64,000 nt of DNA from Gp6-AA40 sp963772955 (GTDB lineage: Bacteria; Acidobacteriota; Vicinamibacteria; Vicinamibacterales; UBA2999). Below, in pieces: positions 17,933-28,049 of this stretch (position 1 is its first letter; every line of letters begins with the position of its first letter). The stretch is taken from positions 153,538-217,537 of the forward strand of contig CAVYZF010000023.1 of NCBI GenBank assembly GCA_963772955.1, given 5' to 3'. The position numbers and the translations under genes are program-made. The notes beneath the pieces are model-generated. The model was not told the origin of the DNA, did not search any database, and was given only the letters and a program-made list of their open reading frames with translations.

Positions 17933-19045
17933 CTATCGGACCGCGCACTGGTTCGCACCAGCTTCCAGGTCCGTCGGGTCCCCTGTCGGGAAATCACCGC
18001 TCTCGTTCAATTCGACAATGCGCCCGAAGTTAGGTGGTGGCGGCGGCAGATTCGAGGTCACACGGTCCACGAATGTCGACTCCGACTCAAGCCATCGGGA
18101 CAGCCAGGCGGCTGCGTCGGCAACGGGTGTGGCAATGGCCCGTCCATCAAACGCAATCGGCTCGCCCGCGTGTCCGGGTAACACCACGACGTTCGGTGGA
18201 AGCGCACGCAATCGATTTAGCGAGACGAATAACGCGCGCGCTCGGGTACGCGCCGCCTGCGGATCGGCGTGCAGATCGGGACGACCGACGCCATCTGTGA
18301 ACAACGTATCGCCCGTGAAGATGGCGGCGGCGTTCAGCATGTACGAGGTGCTTTCGTTTGTATGGCCGGGGGTGTGTATCGCTGAGAGGCGTGCCGCGCC
18401 CATCGACACGTGGTCGCCCTCCGCGAGCGGGGTAAATTCAAAGCGGACGCGGTCCTGTCGTGGCAAGAACAGCATTGCGCTGCTCCGCCGGGCGAGTTCC
18501 CGCGCACGCGACAGATGGTCGGCATGAACATGTGTATCGAGCACATGTCGAATCGTCCAGCCACGTGACTTCGATAGCTCGAGATAGATCTCTGGGGAGA
18601 GCGAGGCATCGATGACGGCCGCCTCCCCCCTGGACCCGATGATGTACGACAGACATCCCTTACCGGTCCGCCGCACCTGAAGTACGTGGACCGATGGGTC
18701 AGGAAGTGAGACGTCCGCGGCATTCCATGCCAGACTCCACGCCTTCATCCCGCCAACGAGCGACTTGGCGTCAAAACCGCGCTGCGCCAAGACCTCGGCG
18801 GCCGTCTGGCTCACCTTTCCGGCATTGCAGACCGTCACCACTGGATGATCGCGTTCGAGCGCGAGATCGGCGAGGGCACCTGGCTCTCCGTTCTGTAATG
18901 CTTCGTACGCATTCACGTGCAGGCTTCCAGGAATCGCCCACTGCGCGCGGTCTTCGTCAGTGCGAACGTCCAGCACCGTCACCGGCTCCTGACGGTCGAG
19001 CCAATCTCGTAGCGTGCGGGCGTCAATCTGCTTGGGCTTTGGCAT
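17933..19045 (-). CDS. Rhodanese-MBL fusion, persulfide-dioxygenase-like
   Basis: 370 residues from ATG 19045; the longer open frame to 19192 overlaps the MFS gene and is not needed. Residues ~8-112 form a rhodanese domain with C73 in VVTVCNAGKVSQTAAE. Residues ~118-330 are a metallo-beta-lactamase fold with THVHADH at 171-177, H228 in HTPGHTNES and D246 in FTGDTLF, the ligand pattern of ETHE1-type persulfide dioxygenases. It is probably the third gene of the ArsR-rhodanese/MFS operon and would oxidise or transfer sulfane sulfur. Confidence 0.82.
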   Translation of the reverse strand: MPKPKQIDARTLRDWLDRQEPVTVLDVRTDEDRAQWAIPGSLHVNAYEALQNGEPGALADLALERDHPVVTVCNAGKVSQTAAEVLAQRGFDAKSLVGGMKAWSLAWNAADVSLPDPSVHVLQVRRTGKGCLSYIIGSRGEAAVIDASLSPEIYLELSKSRGWTIRHVLDTHVHADHLSRARELARRSSAMLFLPRQDRVRFEFTPLAEGDHVSMGAARLSAIHTPGHTNESTSYMLNAAAIFTGDTLFTDGVGRPDLHADPQAARTRARALFVSLNRLRALPPNVVVLPGHAGEPIAFDGRAIATPVADAAAWLSRWLESESTFVDRVTSNLPPPPPNFGRIVELNESGDFPTGDPTDLEAGANQCAVR

Positions 19046-19079
19046 CGGTCGCCTCGGTCTGTGCCTCAACACACGGGGG

Positions 19080-20396
19080 TCACGGCGAACTGGGTACGGC
19101 TGTTCCCGGCTCGGAGCCGTCATCCGGGAACGCGCCCGATGCAACTGCCAGCGTTTCTTCCATGCGCACAGCCGATACTGCGCCAGACACAAACGTCAGC
19201 GCAGCGATGAGCCACATAGCGGTCGTTAGTCCAAACGCGTCGGCCGTCACGCCGGCGAGGAGCGCGCCGATCGCATACCCGAGATCACGCCAGAGGCGAT
19301 AGACGCCGACTGCCGACGCGCGCCACGAGGGATGGGCGAGATCGCCTATCGCGGCGAGCAACGTGGGATACACCATCGCCGTGCCAATCCCGAGCATGAC
19401 GGCACCGATGACGAACACTGCAAACGCATGCGCCATCGTCACGACGCCGATTCCAACCGCCTGTATCCACATTCCCCAAACGATGAGCGGTTTGCGGCCT
19501 GCATAGTCAGACACTGCGCCGGTGACCAATTGGACTAGGCCCCAGGTCGCGGGATAGATCGCCGCAAGCATTCCGACTTGCCAGAGGTTCAGTCCCGCCG
19601 CGACGAACACCAACGGGAAAAGACCCCACGCCATCCCGTCGTTCAGGTTGTTGACGAGCCCCGCCTGGCTGACGCTCGACAGGGTCGGATTGAGCAGCGT
19701 GGTCCGCCAGAAGACCTCGCGAGGCGTGGGCATGCCAGTAGGCGGAAGTGTCCCGACGAGGGCGGATTCGTGCGACACGTGATGGCGCGTCTCATGAACG
19801 AGCAGTGCAGAGATCGCAAGTCCCACGGCGACGAACGCCACACCGAGATAGAACGGCTGCGGGCGAACACCGTAGCGTGCAGCAATCCATCCCGTCGCGA
19901 GCGCGCTGGCGGCCACCGCCACATATCCGGCGAACTCGTTCAACCCCATAGCCAATCCGCGCTGGGTCGGACCGACGAGATCGATCTTCATGATGACGGT
20001 CGTCGACCAGGTCAGACCTTGGCTGATGCCAAGCAGGAGATTCGCGAACAGGATCCAATTCCAGCTCGGCGCCCACATCAGGAGAAACGGCACGGGTGTA
20101 GCGACGAGCCACCCGGCGACCAGCACATGCTTGCGACCGAGACGGTCGGACAGACGACCGGCGCTGTAGTTGGTGAACGCCTTCGCCACGCCGAACACCA
20201 CGATGAAGGACAGCACGGCGGTGCGAGCGACGAGTTGGAACTCTTGTTCGGCGATCGTTGGCAGAATGCTGCGCTCCAAGCCGACCATAGCGCCGACGAA
20301 CGCATTCACGACGACGAGCAGCGCGAACTGCCCGAGGTTTTCGCGAAGCCCCAGGCGCACCGTGCGAGCCACCGGCGACGATGGGAACGGACTCAT
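19080..20396 (-). CDS. MFS transporter
   Basis: A 438-residue protein with about 12 predicted membrane helices. The loop motif NYSAGRLSDRLGRKHVL between helices 2 and 3 is the MFS motif A, and a second DYAGRKPLI-type loop occurs in the C-terminal half. Its ATG overlaps the stop of the ArsR-rhodanese gene (ATGA), and the rhodanese-MBL gene follows. Context points to transport of a sulfur compound or toxic anion, but the substrate cannot be read from the sequence. Confidence 0.88.
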   Translation of the reverse strand: MSPFPSSPVARTVRLGLRENLGQFALLVVVNAFVGAMVGLERSILPTIAEQEFQLVARTAVLSFIVVFGVAKAFTNYSAGRLSDRLGRKHVLVAGWLVATPVPFLLMWAPSWNWILFANLLLGISQGLTWSTTVIMKIDLVGPTQRGLAMGLNEFAGYVAVAASALATGWIAARYGVRPQPFYLGVAFVAVGLAISALLVHETRHHVSHESALVGTLPPTGMPTPREVFWRTTLLNPTLSSVSQAGLVNNLNDGMAWGLFPLVFVAAGLNLWQVGMLAAIYPATWGLVQLVTGAVSDYAGRKPLIVWGMWIQAVGIGVVTMAHAFAVFVIGAVMLGIGTAMVYPTLLAAIGDLAHPSWRASAVGVYRLWRDLGYAIGALLAGVTADAFGLTTAMWLIAALTFVSGAVSAVRMEETLAVASGAFPDDGSEPGTAVPSSP

Positions 20397-21094
20397 GGTC
20401 GTCCGGCACTGTGGCGGTCATGGCCCGTCTCAACGCGCCATCCCTGCGCGCGCCATTCGGGTACGCCATGTTCCATGCGGTGCGCGCGGAAGCCCTTCCG
20501 GCGCAGAAGATCGACCGCATCGAGTGCCATTACGCAGTACGGGCCACGGCAATACGCCACGATATCTTGGCGCTTCCGCAACGTGCGCAGGCGGGTCCCG
20601 AGCTCCGCGAGTGGGACGGAAATCGCGCCAGGAATGTGGCCGGCCACGTACTCCTCGCGCGGGCGGACGTCAACGAGCGTCACCTCCTTAGCGCGAACCC
20701 GCCGCACGAGTTCGTCATTGCCGACCGGCTCCAGCGCGCCGCGGTCCTCCAAGTACTGACGCGTCACGTGCTTGAGCTCGGTCAAGCGCGACTCTGCTAA
20801 GCCGCGCAAGTGGAGAAAGAACTCACCCACCTGCGCGTCGGCCAGTCGGTATGTCACGTACAACCCCGATTTCTGCGCCTCGACGAGTCGCGCACGTCGA
20901 AGCACCTGCAAGTGGTGGGATGTAGTAGCGACACTCTGTCCGGACTGCTCGGCGAGGGCCTCAACGGTCCGTGGCCCTTGCGAGAGGAGGTCGAGCAATT
21001 CGAGACGGCTCGGACTGGCGGTGGCTTGACCTATCCGGGCGGTCTGTTCGTAAATCGCAGTCTTCAGAGACGCGGGGCGCTTGCTCAAGGCCAT
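20393..21094 (-). CDS. ArsR-type regulator fused to a rhodanese domain
   Basis: 233 residues from ATG 21094; a TTG two codons earlier is the alternative start. Residues ~15-95 are an ArsR/SmtB winged helix (ASPSRLELLDLLSQGPRTVEAL, SVATTSHHLQVLRRARLVE). Residues ~125-220 are a rhodanese domain with the active-site loop AYCRGPYCVMALDA containing two cysteines. The fusion suggests that the regulator itself senses sulfane sulfur through its rhodanese cysteine. It heads the operon with MFS and rhodanese-MBL genes. Confidence 0.88.
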   Translation of the reverse strand: MALSKRPASLKTAIYEQTARIGQATASPSRLELLDLLSQGPRTVEALAEQSGQSVATTSHHLQVLRRARLVEAQKSGLYVTYRLADAQVGEFFLHLRGLAESRLTELKHVTRQYLEDRGALEPVGNDELVRRVRAKEVTLVDVRPREEYVAGHIPGAISVPLAELGTRLRTLRKRQDIVAYCRGPYCVMALDAVDLLRRKGFRAHRMEHGVPEWRAQGWRVETGHDRHSAGRP

Positions 21095-21104
21095 AATCAA
21101 GTAA

Positions 21105-21120
21105 TCAAACGTATATTTGA
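21105..21120. promoter_or_regulatory. Inverted repeat upstream of the ArsR-rhodanese operon
   Basis: TCAAA and TTTGA flank a 6-base spacer 10 bases upstream of the ATG at 21094, in an AT-rich stretch. It is the likely operator for the ArsR protein. Confidence 0.5.
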
Positions 21121-21225
21121 ATAGACTGTCACTTCGTCAGGCTGTCGTCAAGTCATCGCTCGTGCATGACCATTTCGACCCACCCAGCGGAATGTCACTG
21201 CGCGTCGCTCGGAAAGAGACACATC

Positions 21226-21390
21226 ACCGTCCCAACGACAACCACGCCTGACATGCCCAGGCTGAAGAGTCGATTCAAGGCAACCTGGGAGTCGGGTGAC
21301 TACGGTGTGTTTGCGAGATATCTGGAGAAAGGCGCGCCCTGCGGCGCGGGCCAATTGGCCATTCCGGCCGCACAAGGGCATTCAGGTCAG
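21226..21390 (+). pseudogene. Collapsed SAM-methyltransferase remnant
   Basis: The frame reads RFKATWESGDYGVFARYLEKGA and then, directly, CGAGQLAIPAA. In intact methyltransferases of this type those two pieces are separated by roughly 15-20 residues ending in LDVA, and a full domain follows. Here the rest is absent and the frame runs into the kinase promoter. It is a stub left by deletion. The remainder of 21121-21452 holds nothing recognisable. Confidence 0.5.
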
Positions 21391-21452
21391 GGGGCTGAGG
21401 GAAAAAGGTACTCGTCTTGCGCGTATTACGGTAGCGGGGCCGTCGGGTCTAG

Positions 21453-24400
21453 ATGCCCCCAACCACGACCATGACACCAGAACGCTGGGAACGCGTAAAG
21501 ACTCTGTACGACACGGCGATGGGTCGTCCGCCTAGCGAACGCGGGGCATTTCTTGCGGATGCGTGTCGCGCTGACGATGAACTCCGGGCGGAGGTCCAGC
21601 GCCTGCTCGATCAGCCGCTTGACACAGCCGGATTCGTGGGTCTCGTGGGCGGATCCGTATTCGATCATGTTCAAACGCTGAACCCCGCTGACAAGCCGCT
21701 GACCGGCCGGCGGTTGGGCACGTTCGAAGTGAAGTCTCTCCTCGGCCGAGGCGGTATGGGAGAGGTCTATCGGGCGCACGATACCAGGCTGGGGCGCGAC
21801 GTCGCCATCAAGGTCTTGCCCGGTGCGTTCACCTCCGACTCCGGGCGGCTAGCGAACTTCGAGCGCGAGGCACGCGTGGTGGCTTCGCTGAATCACCCCC
21901 ACATTGCCGCCATACACGGCATCGAAGAGAGCGAAGGCGTTCGGGGACTGATCCTGGAGCTGGTAGAGGGTGAGACGCTCGCTCAGAAGATCGCCCACGC
22001 GTCGGAATCGTCCAGGCGCGGTCTCCGACTGCAGGAATCTCTCAACTACGCGCGTCAGATGGCCGACGCGCTCGAGGCGGCGCACGAGAAAGGGATCACC
22101 CATCGCGACCTCAAGCCTAGCAACGTGAAGATCACTCCGGAAGGTGTCGTCAAGCTACTCGACTTCGGCATCGCGAAGGTCGTGAGCGGAGACGGCCCGG
22201 GGCTCGACCTTACACACGCGCACACCGCGACTGCAGGCGGAACCGGAGCAGGGCTCGTCATCGGCACGGCCGGCTACATGAGTCCCGAGCAAGCACGCGG
22301 AAAGACAGTGGACAAGCGCAGTGACGTCTGGGCATTCGGTTGCGTGCTGTACGAAATGCTGTCGGGGAAGATGGCCTTCCAAGGCGACACGGTCTCAGAC
22401 ACCATCGCTGCGATCTTGGACCGGGAGCCCGACTGGGCGTTGCTCCCTGCCGATACGCCAAGGTCAGTTCGGCAGCTGATTCGACGCTGCCTCGAGAAAG
22501 ATCCGCGACAGCGTCTCCGCGATATCGGGGATGCTCGTATCGAGCTCGAAAACCTGATTCGCAGCCCCGACGATGAGATCACTCCCGAAGTTGCCGCCGC
22601 GCAAACGAACACGTGGCGACGGAGAACGAGATTCGCGGGAGTGGCAGCTGCGCTTCTCGCTATCACTTCCGTCGGCCTGATCGCATATGGCCTCACGCGC
22701 CCAGCGGCGACGCCAGGTGACAGTCGCGTCTCGCGTTTTACCGTAGACCTGCCAAAGGAGCCGTGGATGGTGGGCATCGTGCCCACGTTCAATTCGAACA
22801 TTGCACTATCTCCCGATGGCAAACTGCTCGCGCTCACGCCGCTTCCGGGTCCGGTCTACATCCGGCGACTGGATGGTCTCCAGAACGAGCCGCTGGAAGT
22901 GACGAAGACTCCGAATTTCCGGGGTGCCCCCCTTTTCTCTCCCGACGGGTCGTCCATCTCGTTCATCGAAGGCAACGGCATCATCTCGAAGCACCGACCC
23001 GTTCTGAAAGCGGCATTGTCGGGTGGTGCGGCGGTCACCCTTACGGAGTACGACAATTTCCACGGTGGCGATTGGGCCTCTGATGGGTGGATCTATTGGA
23101 CGGCGAGCTATCCCGGCGGGATCGTACGAATGCGCGACTCCGGTGGGCCGAGCGAGCCCGTCACTGAGCTCGACATCAAAAACGGCGAGCGCAGTCATCG
23201 CTTTGCGCGTCTGCTTCCCGGCGGCGATGCGCTGATCTATACCGTTGCCTTCGAGGGCATCGACAGCTACGACGATGCGCGCATCGATCTCTGGGACTTC
23301 AAAACAAAACAGAAGAAAACGCTCATCACCGGCGGAACCTCCGCGATGTACTCGCCGTCAGGGCACATCGTGTACGCGCGCGCCGGAAAGCTCTTCGCCG
23401 TTCCGTTTGACGTGTCGCGACGCGAGATCACTGGCTCACCGTTCGAAGTTGTCGACAAGGTGATGATGAGCCGAAACACGGGAGCGGCGCATTTCTCACT
23501 GTCGGCTCGCGGCGACCTGGCCTACGCGCCGGGTGGGACAGAGGGTGCCGAGCGAACGCTCGTCTGGGTGGACCGCTCTGGCAAAGCAGAGCCCTTACCG
23601 CTGAAGCCAGCCTCTTACTTGTATCCGCGGCTCTCACCCGATGGCGGTTCGATGGCCGTAGAAATCGAGGGTCCGAATCACGACTTCTACTTCTACGACT
23701 TCGCGCGAACCGTCCTCAGCAAAGTCACCACAGATGGAATGAGCCACAACCCCGTCTGGAGCCCAGATGGGAAGAGATTGGCCTACCGATCGTGGCAGGC
23801 GGGCGGCATGACGATGTGGGCGATGAACGCGGATCGAAGCGCAGCCCCTGAGCGGCTCGATCCAAAGGGCACGCGGCAGAGCCCTGTCTCGTTTTCTCCT
23901 GATGGAAAGTTCCTGACCTTTGATCAGAAGGACGGGGAGACTGACGATGACGCGTGGATTCTGCCAATTGGAGGAGCGGGCGAATCGCGGCCCATCGCGC
24001 GAACGAAGTCTGGCGAAGGTGGTGCGAAGTTCTCGCCGGATGGTCGCTGGGTGGCGTACTCATCGACCGAGTCGGGCAAACCGGAGATTTACGTGCAACC
24101 CTTCCCAGGACTCGGCCCGAAGATCCAGATTTCGAATGCTGGCGGTACCGATCCGGTCTGGCGTCGTATGGGTGGAGAGTTGTACTACCGCGCCGGCAAG
24201 AAAGTCATGATGGTCGCGATCGACACCGGGGGGACGGGGTTGCGCGCCACCGCCCCCAAGATGCTCTTCGAGGGCCCGTATTATGAGGGCACGGGCGCAT
24301 CGTGTGAAATGGGCGGGCCGTCTTCGGCAAACTATGACGTCACTCCGGACGGACAGCGCTTCCTAATGGTGCGCGATCCCACCGACGCGATTGCCGGCAT

Positions 24401-24485
24401 GCAGGTCGTGGTGGTGCTCAACTGGGCCGAGGAACTGAAGGCCAAAGAACGAGCGCGCGCTCAGCAAGTGTCCCGCGCGAACTAG
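21453..24485 (+). CDS. Membrane Ser/Thr protein kinase with C-terminal PD40 propeller
   Basis: 1010 residues; ATG at 21471 is an alternative start. The N-terminal RWERVKTLYDTAMGRPPSER stretch is the usual leader of this acidobacterial class. The kinase domain (about 90-370) has GRGGMGEVYRA, K120 in VAIKVLP, HRDLKPSN at 217-224, DFG at 237-239 and the APE-equivalent GYMSPEQARG. One membrane helix follows near residue 400. The outer region has repeated propeller blades (ALSPDGKLLAL, LFSPDGSSISF, VWSPDGKRLAY, FSPDGRWVAYSS). A signal sensed outside by the propeller and passed to the kinase inside is a reasonable model; no ligand is known. Confidence 0.92.
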   Translation: MPPTTTMTPERWERVKTLYDTAMGRPPSERGAFLADACRADDELRAEVQRLLDQPLDTAGFVGLVGGSVFDHVQTLNPADKPLTGRRLGTFEVKSLLGRGGMGEVYRAHDTRLGRDVAIKVLPGAFTSDSGRLANFEREARVVASLNHPHIAAIHGIEESEGVRGLILELVEGETLAQKIAHASESSRRGLRLQESLNYARQMADALEAAHEKGITHRDLKPSNVKITPEGVVKLLDFGIAKVVSGDGPGLDLTHAHTATAGGTGAGLVIGTAGYMSPEQARGKTVDKRSDVWAFGCVLYEMLSGKMAFQGDTVSDTIAAILDREPDWALLPADTPRSVRQLIRRCLEKDPRQRLRDIGDARIELENLIRSPDDEITPEVAAAQTNTWRRRTRFAGVAAALLAITSVGLIAYGLTRPAATPGDSRVSRFTVDLPKEPWMVGIVPTFNSNIALSPDGKLLALTPLPGPVYIRRLDGLQNEPLEVTKTPNFRGAPLFSPDGSSISFIEGNGIISKHRPVLKAALSGGAAVTLTEYDNFHGGDWASDGWIYWTASYPGGIVRMRDSGGPSEPVTELDIKNGERSHRFARLLPGGDALIYTVAFEGIDSYDDARIDLWDFKTKQKKTLITGGTSAMYSPSGHIVYARAGKLFAVPFDVSRREITGSPFEVVDKVMMSRNTGAAHFSLSARGDLAYAPGGTEGAERTLVWVDRSGKAEPLPLKPASYLYPRLSPDGGSMAVEIEGPNHDFYFYDFARTVLSKVTTDGMSHNPVWSPDGKRLAYRSWQAGGMTMWAMNADRSAAPERLDPKGTRQSPVSFSPDGKFLTFDQKDGETDDDAWILPIGGAGESRPIARTKSGEGGAKFSPDGRWVAYSSTESGKPEIYVQPFPGLGPKIQISNAGGTDPVWRRMGGELYYRAGKKVMMVAIDTGGTGLRATAPKMLFEGPYYEGTGASCEMGGPSSANYDVTPDGQRFLMVRDPTDAIAGMQVVVVLNWAEELKAKERARAQQVSRAN

Positions 24486-24516
24486 TCGATTGTTTGATTA
24501 GTCGGCGGGTACGGCC

Positions 24517-25101
24517 TCAGCCGGCCTTCGCCGACAAGTCTGCGCGGAGCCACGCCTTTGCGATCGTCCATTCGCGCACGACGGTCGCTTCCGAGATCCC
24601 GACGACTGCGGCGGCTTCCTCGATCGTGAGTCCTCCGAAGTAGCGGAGTTCCACGATCCGCTCCTGCTGCGGGTCGAACTTCGCGAGACGCTCCAGCGAT
24701 TCGTGCAGCGCCAGCACGTCCACATTGTTGGGGCCGTCACTGGCCGCTTCATCCCCCGCCAGGGTCACGTGTTCAACGTCGCCGCCGCGCTTGTCGGCAC
24801 GTCTCGCCCTCGCATGATCGACGAGAATCCGTCGCATCATGCTGGCGGCGACGCCGAAGAAGTGTGCCCGGTTGCGCCACTGGACACGCCGCTGATCGAC
24901 CAGCCGCACGTATGCCTCGTGGACGAGCGCCGTCGGTTGCAGCGAATGGCCCGCCGGCTCGCGCCCCATGTAGCCCGCCGCCACCCGGCGCAGGTCATCG
25001 TAGACGAGCGGGACCAGACGATGCAGCGCGTCCTGCCGACCATCGCTCCACGCAACGAGCAGTTGCGTAATCTCCGACTGCTCGCGATCGGTGTCACCCA
25101 T
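24517..25101 (-). CDS. ECF-type RNA polymerase sigma factor
   Basis: A 194-residue protein of the acidobacterial/planctomycete ECF group. Region 2 includes LVPLVYDDLRRVAAGYM, PTALVHEAYVRLVDQ and NRAHFFGVAASMMRRILVDHAR; region 4 includes RIVELRYFGGLTIEEAAAVVGIS and the final recognition helix ATVVREWTIAKAWL. In many genomes this sigma type sits beside Ser/Thr kinase-PD40 genes, as here, where it converges with the kinase gene. No anti-sigma factor is adjacent, and kinase-dependent control is possible. Confidence 0.9.
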   Translation of the reverse strand: MGDTDREQSEITQLLVAWSDGRQDALHRLVPLVYDDLRRVAAGYMGREPAGHSLQPTALVHEAYVRLVDQRRVQWRNRAHFFGVAASMMRRILVDHARARRADKRGGDVEHVTLAGDEAASDGPNNVDVLALHESLERLAKFDPQQERIVELRYFGGLTIEEAAAVVGISEATVVREWTIAKAWLRADLSAKAG

Positions 25102-25202
25102 TCGCGCCCAGCATAGGCGAGTTTCGAGAGCGTCTCAAGGTTCGCCCTGCACCGTGAGGTGATTTCCTCTGAAATCCCGCGTTACGTGGTGAGGGATCAC
25201 GT

Positions 25203-27972
25203 ATGACTACGCGGTCATCAAGGCTTCTTCTCTTCGCATTCGGTTGTGCACTCTTGCCAAGTATGGCTGGGGGTCAAGGGCTCACGGGCACGCTGATTGG
25301 CACGGTGAGGGACGAACAGGGCGGTGTGTTGCCTGGTGCGAGCGTCACCATCAGCTCACGCGATCGGGCCGGGGCACCGAACACCCATCCAACGAACGAG
25401 AAGGGACAGTTGCGATTCCAGGCGCTTCTTCCGGGCCTCTACACCATCGAGGTCTCGATGCCAGGGTTCGCGAACCATCGGGAAGAAAGCGTGAGCCTCG
25501 GCGCGGGCGCCACGATCGAAAGAAATGTCGTCCTGATGCTCGCTGGTCTCACGGAGGCAATCGAAGTCGAAGGGGGGTCGCAAATCGAGGCCCGCGGGAG
25601 CGGGTTCGAAACTCGCTTTGGCGCCGACTACATCAAGAGCATTCCCGGGCGACGATACAGCATGTTCGATTTCGTCAAAGCTGCCCCGGGGATTTCACCC
25701 ACCTCGCCTAGCGGCGCCAGCAACAGCGTGTCTGCCTTCGGATCGGGCGTCAATGAGAACGCGTTCCTCCTGGACGGCACGAACTTCACCTGTCCGTGTA
25801 GCGGAGGCGCCGTTGCCGAACCAGGCGTGGACGTCATTCAGGAAGTGCAGGTTCAATCGGTCGGGGCGTCAGCCGAGTTCGGCAACGTCCAGGGCGCGGT
25901 CATCAACGTCGTCACTCGACAGGGCGGCAACCTGTTCCAGTCCGACGCTTCGTACTACGGCCAGTCGTCCGCCCTCACCGCACAACCGATTGAGCTGTCA
26001 TGCGTCGGGTGCAGCCAGCCAACGAGTGGCTACGCTCGATCCCGGTATCGCGACTTTACGACGAACACCGGCGGCCCCATCGTGCGAAACCGAGTCTGGT
26101 TCTTTGCGGGATATCAGTATCTTCGCGATTACGACAGTCAGCCCGGCACTGATCCGATGTTTCCCAGGACTGTACGAGCAGAACAAAGTACTGGGAAACG
26201 TGACGTGGCAGATCACGCCTGCCCTGCGACTGCAGTCCAGCGCTCACACTGAATTCTGGGTCAACCCGGAAAGACCGACGCTCGTGACCCCGTTTCAGGC
26301 GACGCTACGGTTCAGCGCGACGGTACCGACAAGTACGTTCGCGCACATCACGCATACCCCCTCGAGCAACACGCTATGGGATGCACGCTTAGGTCGGTTT
26401 GTCAGCGCGCAGAAGAACGATCCCAACGTGGGCAACGTGACTACTGCGAGCAGATTCGATCGCCTCACCGGCGTCACCAGCGGTAGTGCCCCCGGCTTCG
26501 GCGATTTCAACCTCGCTCGAACGACAGCGAAGGCGACAGTCACGCACTATCGACCGTCGTTTTGGGGTGCCGACCACGAATGGAAGGCCGGCGGTCAGGC
26601 CGAGCAGGGGCAGCATGATGCGCTCAATGCGATTCCGACTGGTGTGCGCTACATCGATAGTGGTGGACAACCGTTTCAGGCCGTCTCTCGGGAGCCGGCG
26701 ACACCAGGAGGCCGGTTCTTTACTGCCGGCGCTTTTGCAAGCGACGCAATGACGGTCAGCGAGCGGCTCACCGTGAATGCCGGGATTCGGTTCGACCACA
26801 CTCGTGCGATCAGCCCGGATGTTGCGGCACGCGACGTCTCTGGTAACGAGACCGGCGCAATCGTTCAGGGTCTCGGCACCCTCTACACGTGGAACGTGTG
26901 GTCGCCTCGACTGGGGTTGACCGCGAAACTCACTGCGGACGGACGAACCATGCTGCGGGCGAGCTATGGCAGATTTCACCAGGGCGTCTTGACCGGTGAG
27001 CTCGCGCCGATTCATCCAGGCCAGACGCCAGTCACGACGATGGCATTTGACGCTGTGACCAATGGATATACACGGCTCGTATCCATCGTCGACAGCAAAG
27101 TCAATCTGCAGCTCGATCCCGCGACACAGACGCCGCGCACCGATGAGTACTCAATTGGGATCGATCGCGAGGTTGGCCGGAAGGTCTCCGTCGCGGTCGC
27201 GTATGTGCAAAAAAACGGCAGCGATTTCATCGGATGGATCGACACGGGCGGCGTGTACCGCGAGGAGACGAGGACACTGCCAGACGGACAAGTTCTGCCG
27301 GTATTTGTGCTGACCAATGGCACTGCCAGCCGACGTTTCGTGCTGACCAATCCCGACGGATACTCGCTGACGTACAACGGGATCGTCACCGCGGTCGAGA
27401 AACGCCTGTCCGACGGCTGGCAGGTGTTCGCGTCGTACACCTGGTCGAGGACCTCCGGCCTGCAACCTTCCAGTGGAGGCGCGGCCGCTGACCCCCAGGC
27501 GAGCAGCACGTTCGGTGCGGGGACATTCGGACGCGACCCAAACAGCCTGACGAATGCGCGAGGAAGGTTGCCGAACGATCGCCCTCACATGCTTCGAGCC
27601 GCGGGCTCCTGGGATGTGCTGAGAACCGGGTTCGTTCTGGCCGGCAGCGCGCAATATCTCAGCGGCAAACCATGGGCCGCGAGCACCCAGATGTCCCTCC
27701 CTCAAGGTGATCAACGTATCCTCCTCGAGTCTCGAGGCACGCGGCGGCTTTCCTCGCAAGCGCTGATCGATTTGCGCTTGTCAAGGAGCGTTCCGTGCGG
27801 AAGTGTCGGACGTCTCGAACTGCTCTTGGATGTGCTCAACGTTCTCAATCGTTCTCACGAAGAGGGTCTGGCCACTGACAATTTGTTCAGTCCGAACTTC
27901 GCCGTAGGCACGGTCTTCGTTGATCCAAGGCGCGTGATGCTTGGCGCGAGGTTGAACCTCGGCCGCTTCTGA
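25203..27972 (+). CDS. Oar-like TonB-dependent receptor, split by one frameshift
   Basis: From ATG 25203 the product has a signal peptide, a carboxypeptidase-regulatory-like domain (GTVRDEQGGVLPGASVTISS, LLPGLYTIEVSMPGF), and a plug domain (NENAFLLDGTNFTCP, DVIQEVQVQSVGASAEFGNVQGAVINVVT). The frame changes near 26166-26174 within CCCAGGACTGTACGAG, and the beta-barrel continues in the next frame (LGNVTWQITPAL, WSPRLGLTAKL, ISVASYTW-type strands) to the stop at 27972, ending in a typical ARLNLGRF. One inserted base restores a ~920-residue outer-membrane receptor. Its substrate is unknown. Confidence 0.8.
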
Positions 27973-28049
27973 GGGCTGTGATCTGTCGATGAGGTGATTC
28001 CTGCTCGATTTGCGCGTTCTGTGATGAAGGCATTGTCACAGGAGGCACC

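Noticed and set aside
19578..20759. 393-codon plus-strand frame
   Set aside because: Antisense of the MFS and ArsR-rhodanese genes, composed of charged low-information residues.
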